Below are positions 58,544 through 64,000 of a stretch of 64,000 nucleotides of DNA, piece after piece (position 1 is the stretch's first letter; the number at the start of each line of letters is the position of its first letter). Source of the DNA: Rhizomucor pusillus (lineage: Eukaryota > Mucoromycota > Mucoromycetes > Mucorales > Lichtheimiaceae); assembly GCA_900175165.2 (NCBI GenBank), contig FWWN02000233.1:152-64151 (forward strand), written 5' to 3'. The position numbers and the translations under genes were made by a program. Under the pieces are notes generated by a model, which was not told the DNA's origin, ran no database searches, and saw only the letters and a program-made list of their open reading frames with translations.

Positions 58544-61029
58544 ATGGAGCCTTTGGATGAGGAGACAAGCGAGGTAATCCTGAAGCGGATAAAGTGGCGG
58601 CATGGAATCCGGCCGTCGGGTGAACTAGCAGATCAACCATCGTTCGTTCTTCGCGCCATGCCCGATATCGTTCTTGTCTCGCCAGACCAGTCTCGGTCGT
58701 TCCTTGTCACCGAATCGACCTGGTCCGACAATCTAGTAAATTCATGTGTTTTGTGGACACTGCACGATGACGCGACAATCGACGCCGCCGCAGAGTGCCA
58801 TGCTATTTTCCAACGACGCCAGCCTGTAAATCAGCGAACACTCCACTATTTACACTTTGAAACTTTTGCTTGGTTTCCAATCAACTCGATCCTAAGACCA
58901 ACCAAGAAGTTTCAGAAAGCTTTGGATGAAGCACTGCAACAATGGCCAGAGACGCCGCAGCTTGCGTGGCAGCAATTATGTCAAGTGTGGCAAGAGTTTG
59001 GATACCTGTGGCCACAAAAGATCGTCCTTGGTATGAAAAGAAGAAGGAGAACAAAAAAATTATTATAGAAGACCATCAAACTCTAAACTACGGGCGTTGC
59101 ACGAGTGTAGGACGTAGATGCCACGTGAGCAAGTCATACAAAGCTTCGCCCGAACGAAGAGATAGATTGCATCTGTTAAGAACAGCCAGAGATGAAGTGT
59201 ACGCCAAGCTGACAGAGTTGCTGAGAGGTGATGAAACCAATATGGATAGAGCGAGAGAACAAGTCACTCATGGTTCCTTTAGTTAGAAGGAGCATCAGCC
59301 CGAACGGGTAACCCGTACGAGACATGGGACATTATCAAGCGCAACGACGTGCGGCCCATTTATGAGTTTCTTCCAGAGTCCCGGCGTACCATCATCAAAG
59401 TGATCATGCGCACGTTTGTACACCGAATTCCCGTGCATCACCCTATCAAGTTACGCAACATCGGTACGTCGGGATATCTTACATGGCGATTTGCTGGAAA
59501 AGGCAAACCAAAACAACAGCAGCATCAGCAACAGCGTTCAACGCCATTCTTCTTGGCAACGACTTTTGGCGACACGACATCGCAGCTGTGGAGGCTTGAA
59601 TGGAAAGCTACGCCGCCGCAACCAGCGCGGCCTGGAGAAGCGGGAATAGGACGAGGAGCATTGAAGCTGGATGTATCATATGAGCCCGGATACGTACGAT
59701 GCGGGAGCCAGGTCTACCTGTTCCCGGCCTGTGAAACGATCACAGACAATAAGCACAGACCACCTTTTCCTACACAAGATATGATTATGACTCGATCGCC
59801 ATTGCTTCTTTACAGCGCAAATCCTGAGCAGCAACAGGGTCGATTACGGAGTATTGAGCTGGTTCATCCAGAGAGGAGTAGAGGCGATCCTGACCATCAG
59901 TGGACAATAGAGCTGCCAGGTCTTGGGCTCGCCCGAGACGATGATGAGTCGACAGACGAGCATTTGAATGCTGATATCATGATTGGAAGGAAGAAGCCAA
60001 TATTGCACGGAGACATTGTCACTCTGCGTCAAGTGCACTATCTTTGCTCCATGGGCAATTCTCCGTCATCCGCAGTCACCAGATTTACATCGCCTTTGCC
60101 ACCTGCTGCCTCGGCTTCCATGTTGAACCTTGCTCACGGAAGTCCTAGCAGCTCGACGAGTCCAGGTGCCAGCAGTCTATTCTCGTCCCCGTTGCAATGC
60201 AGCACGGGAAATACAAGCGGATCCAACAATAGCTCTGCAAGCAAAAAATTAAACTCTTCGCAAACAAATCTGCAACTGTCAAGCTTGAACGTCGTCGTAG
60301 CCAAGGAAATGGCCTTGATAGGTCACGTATGGGAGAAGTCCTGGATCATCGAGATTGCTTCTCCAAATGAGGATCCGCATTATCGTCCTTGCCCACACCT
60401 CCCACCCTTGGATACGGCGACAACGATGACAATGACCAACAAACCTGCTCTCAGTACGCTGGATGCTAAGGCTAATGCTAATAACAATAACAATCACATG
60501 GTGACAATGAAAACGGTATTGCTGGCATGTATCTTTACAGCTGAAGCAAGCTATTAATAAGTTTCTCACGTAGGAGACGAGACCCTTGAGAACAATGATG
60601 AGTGCAGAGTCGCTATCATACGATCGCAGCGATTCATCTTCAACCCTTCGAAAAATACGGTCATTGACGCAGATATCCGATCAATATAAGCATTTACAGC
60701 CTTACGACGAACGGTTTGAGAATTTGTCGCAAGAGGATGTGGAACCTGTGATGGAGCAGAACAACGCGACTACTACTGCTGCTGCTGCAAAGCAAGACGA
60801 TATGGTACCCACGTCGTCCTTTGCAGCAGCAATGGCAAATATGCCGCCAGCCGACACGGACGATCTGGACGTGTGTGCCAGCTCCCGCGCCGAACCCTAC
60901 TTAAGACTGTACGCGTCCAAGCAGAATACAAAGACATGGTCACATTTCGTAAAAACGGCCACCTTGTTCAACTTTAGCAAAAAGTTCTCGCGATCATCAC
61001 GGACGACTACGCCCTCCTCACCGTCATAA
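58544..61029 (+). CDS. Hypothetical protein with MIR-like beta region, Mucoromycota-type family
   Basis: Four exons or more: 58544-59029, about 59090-59226, 59286-60513, about 60574-61029. The first part (RIKWRHGIRPSGELADQP; FGYLWPQKIVLG) looks like a family spread in Mucoromycota, in which a MACPF-like or unknown fold ends in W..FG.L.P..I.LG. Then come NPYETWDIIKRNDVRPIYEF and FLPESRRTIIKVI. MIR-like strands follow: HHPIKLRNIGTSGYLTWRF and ILHGDIVTLRQVHYLCSMG. The last exon is Ser-rich with a basic end (WSHFVKTATLFNFSKKFSRS). Function unknown. The joins are phase-consistent. Confidence 0.65.
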
Positions 61030-61520
61030 TGAATATAATGCTAGACGTATAATAGCAACGAGCAGTAGCTGTATTGATTACTATCAGCTCACCAACCTCC
61101 TTCTCCTCGTTAGCTCTATATATAATGCTTGATCTCAATGAACCAATGATTCTCTTTTGTACTGTCATTGTTCTTGGACATACTTTCTTTCACTCAACGA
61201 ATTATACATACTTCCTTTTGTAGACTGGATGCTGGGGTTAATGGAAATCTTGGAGTATTTGTGTTCTAAATGAGGAAAAATAAGTGATATATCCCACTGT
61301 ACGTTCTCCTGCCGACTATGCAAATGTATCTATCACAGTTATTATACCCTGTGGTCATGTGGGAATTTCCTCAGGTAATGAACAATTATAGATGATTAAC
61401 AGCTGTCAACAGAAAGGATTTATCAATTTTTTTGAACTTTACAGCCTGCAAGCCCATATCTTCCCTTCTTTCTTCTTTCTCTTACCCGTTTTTACTTCAT
61501 CCCTGACATTTCACAAAAAC
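61030..61520. other. Intergenic stretch and promoter of the Cys-rich GPI gene
   Basis: AT-rich non-coding DNA. No gene or RNA recognised. Confidence 0.4.
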
Positions 61521-62463
61521 ATGCATTTATATCAAACTTCATTGTTGCTCGCAGTAGCAGCCGTAGTAACGAGAGCAGACAATGGACCGCCACCGTCCAC
61601 AAACAATTCAATGGAACGACTATCAAAGCCAGGTACTGTATTGCCACTATACCTGAACTGACAACTATGGTCTTTCTGACAACCACGTATGTATGGCCAG
61701 ATATTCAATGGAGCATCCTTAACATGGACCTCCCTGCGCGCAAGAATCTATGTGAGCGGCAGATAGCGTACTGCGCGGTAAGTTCAAAATTGACGCGTTC
61801 AGACCGGGCGTCCTCTGACGTTGTCGGCATACATGTAACATACGTAGAATAACTGTGGTGGACCTCAAGAAGCGCCCAAAAAGTAAGAGAGACATGAATA
61901 TTACCTCCACTCCAACTCATTCATCTTTTATTTCTTTTAACAACAATATCATACATTTAGCTTCTGCAACGCGACAAGTATGGCATGGGGATGCGGCTGC
62001 GCTGTAAGTCCGTACATGGCTCTGCTGACGCTGAGTAAAAGCAACACTTATAAAGGAATCGGTGATGTAAACATTTATCTTATTGATTTAGAGCAAGACA
62101 CCCGACTTTGCACCTTACATGTGGCCTGTTGTTATCGGCGAATGCAGCGGTCAAGCGCAAGCGTGCCAGGTTGCCTGCAACGAAATGAAAGCGACAGAGC
62201 AACGCCCCGACTGCTCGAATGCATGCACCGCGTACTATCAGTGCGGTACTGACAAGGCCCCACCGAGTTACTTGGAAACCAATTCGGCAAACGACGAACC
62301 ATCCTACAACGGCAAGATAAAAGCTCAAGATAACTCGAGTAAAAACAAGCAAGGCCGGCAACAACAAGAATCATCTTCATCTTCTTTACTGTCATATTTC
62401 AGTGCTTCTACTCAGATGCTCTTGACAGTCAGTGTAGTTGCATTGCTTTCGCTGCAGCAGTAG
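61521..62463 (+). CDS. Cysteine-rich GPI-anchored protein (DUF7707-like)
   Basis: Signal peptide MHLYQTSLLLAVAAVVTRA, then a compact Cys-rich domain rebuilt over five exons: WSILNMDLPARKNLCERQIA, YCANNCGGPQ, FCNATSMAWGCGCASKTPDF, then GECSGQAQACQVACNEMK and CSNACTAYYQC. A Ser/Gln-rich linker and a hydrophobic C-terminus (MLLTVSVVALLSLQQ) predict a GPI anchor. This matches the DUF7707 layout of fungal surface proteins. Introns: 61633-61700 or near, then junctions at about 61780/61850, 61881/61961 and 62004/62092. Function unknown; likely cell wall. Confidence 0.8.
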
Positions 62464-62646
62464 CCAAGCTTGATATTATCTTGGCGCTAAAAATACAACT
62501 GCATATACAGACAGTTCTGTGTACACTGTTTTGCTTGTCCTCTTGGACTACTTTCACAACTTTTTTCCTTTCCCCCTTATTTCTCCTTGTTTTCTCCCTA
62601 TTTAAGCGCAACCCCTTGGATATAATATATACACACGCACAGTCAT

Positions 62647-64000
62647 ATGTCTTACGACAACCAAAACCCAAAGGCCTACTACAATCAAGCGGGTAAATGA
62701 GAACATGAGGTGGTTCATTGCATTATGGTCCTAACTCTTGCCTGCGAAAAGAATACACTCCTGGAGGAGGAGGAGCAGCAGGTCCGAGCTCGTCGTCAAC
62801 GTCCTTTCAGAAACCCGACGAGTTACCACCGCCACCACAGCTCGGCTCGCCTTCAGGTCCTCCTCCGCCCTATTCGCCCCCACCACCTTCGCAGCAGCAG
62901 CAGCCTATTCGAGACGAACGCAGCTACGGCGCGTTTGCACCGTCGCCGCCTGCGCAGACAGGATTGCTTGACCCGAACCGATCTTCCTCTTCCTCGACTC
63001 GCAAAACAGGAGGGTGGAATAATCCTCGCAAGTACCTGTAATATCTCTATTTGTGATCATCTAAAGCTAACAGAGCAAGCAATTAGATATACCGCAAGAT
63101 TGGGCCCGGGAACGCGGCAGCAGCAGCGTCGATGAGGAGCAGCATTACCGAGATCCTTGGCAAGACCGCCAGCCAATGTACCCACAGCGAGCAAGAGGAG
63201 GACAGCAGGCGGATGATCCTCGGCTTAGCGAGCGTCTTGGCGGGCTGATAGCACGCACGCTCAGTGGTGGCAGCCGCCGCCGTCGCCGTCGCGGTGGCAA
63301 CGGTGGTGATGTTGACGATGATGATAATGATGACCCAGGCTGTTGCCGAAAATGGTGTAAATATTTGTTCCTTGCTATCTTGATATGGTTGGTCGTTCTC
63401 AAGTACAACGACACGATTCGAGTCACTCCCGACCCTGACAAAGGCGGGGATGGAGATGGAGATTCTATCTCCTGCCAAGGCAAAGACGCTGTCGTGTGGA
63501 AGGATTTGCCTAGCTCACTGGATTTGGAAAAGAATATCTGGGTGACCGTGAACGGCCATGTATCCGGTGGCCGAGTGACGGTGCACAGCTACAAGGAGCG
63601 TAGCCAAACTGGGTCAGTCGCTGCACAGATCCGCGTTTCTCCACCGTCGCTCGTGGATCAACTGTCCTACGAGTGGTCGGATGGCCGCGATGCCCAGCTT
63701 GACGTCAAACTGCCACCGTACAAGACGCGCGATGAATGCGTCCAAGTCGATATAGATATATGGTTGCCAGATAAATCAGAATCTCTCGGAGTCGCTGTTT
63801 CCAACATGCCCATCGATGTTGTGGACGGCTTGCATCAGATGGATCTGGTCGATCTAAAGACGGCAAATGCACACATCAAACTGGTCGACTTTGAAGGCGA
63901 TCAGCTCAAGCTGCAAACGACCAACGGCGATGTCAAGATTACAGATAACGTGGAGAGCGATGCGTCCGTCAGGATCGAGACTTCCAACGGTCTCGTAGAG
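62647..64000 (+). CDS. Single-pass membrane protein with DUF4097-like repeats, cut by the window end
   Basis: Exon 1 62647-62692 (MSYDNQNPKAYYNQA) and exon 2 from 62752 join in phase 1 through a 59-nt intron with a CTAAC branch site and an AAG acceptor. Another intron near 63039-63090 follows. The cytosolic N-terminus is Pro/Gln/Ser-rich with PPPPYSPPPP, a WW- or SH3-type ligand, then a basic run (SRRRRRRGG) next to a membrane segment (KYLFLAILIWLVVLKY). The outer part is beta-rich with repeated strands such as ANAHIKLVDFEGDQLKLQTT and NGDVKITDNVESDASVRIET, of the DUF4097 putative adhesin type. The gene continues past 64000. Confidence 0.75.

Noticed and set aside
62693..62709. A 17-nt GT...AG segment in the DUF4097-like gene read as a micro-intron
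   Set aside because: A 59-nt intron ending at 62751 with a CTAAC branch site fits in phase.
1..64000. CRISPR arrays, bacterial operons, ribosome binding sites or phage modules
   Set aside because: The window is intron-rich eukaryotic DNA. No regularly spaced repeats or prokaryotic signals were seen.
1..64000. A secondary-metabolite or other functional gene cluster
   Set aside because: Neighbouring genes belong to unrelated housekeeping pathways. No backbone enzyme or shared regulatory motif was seen.

Overview
The window is nuclear DNA of a filamentous fungus, most likely an early-diverging one (Mucoromycota, Mucorales-type). The reasons are short (about 50-70 nt) GT-AG introns in most genes, a compact mix of genes on both strands, a DDE transposase of the kind common in Mucorales, and retention of SMG9, MOZART1, DNAJC11, WDR48 and a caprin-like protein, several of which yeasts lack. 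These identifications come from reading the translations by eye; no database search was run.

Layout. 0-1.3 kb: gene-poor, with a diverged copy of the upstream region of a kinetochore gene found at 21.5 kb. 1.3-10 kb: DNAJC11 (-) divergent from SMG9 (+), then a large ARM-like/BTB protein (+). 10.1-18.6 kb: WDR48 (-), divergent DBF4 (+), aminopeptidase P (-). 18.8-21.4 kb: a mobile-element graveyard, where two decayed transposase 3' ends in inverted orientation bracket a decayed F-box-like gene. 21.9-38.1 kb: gene-dense housekeeping block: MIS13/DSN1, an arrestin (frame broken), ELP3, a type II membrane glycosyltransferase, a caprin-like RNA-binding protein, PNKP, a C2H2 factor, a GPI-anchored wall protein and NAD kinase. 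38.1-43.9 kb: gene-poor, with an orphan lineage-type gene and unassigned ORFs. 43.9-50.2 kb: C2H2 factor, PHD/extended-PHD chromatin protein, PPxY alpha-arrestin. 50.3-53.6 kb: accessory stretch with ORF relics, a tRNA-like sequence with a UCA anticodon, a hairpin, and a decayed recombinase-like ORF. 53.7-64 kb: PAN2, MOZART1, a MIR-like hypothetical, a cysteine-rich GPI protein and a DUF4097-like membrane protein cut by the window end.

Functional themes: mRNA turnover (SMG9, PAN2, caprin-like), chromosome replication and segregation (DBF4, MIS13, MOZART1), DNA repair (PNKP, WDR48), ubiquitin adaptors (WDR48, arrestins) and cell surface (two GPI proteins, one glycosyltransferase). There is no evidence that neighbours form operons or a biosynthetic cluster. 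I found no convincing new multi-gene system. The strongest candidates for something undescribed are the 50.3-53.5 kb accessory stretch and the 18.8-21.4 kb inverted transposase arrangement.
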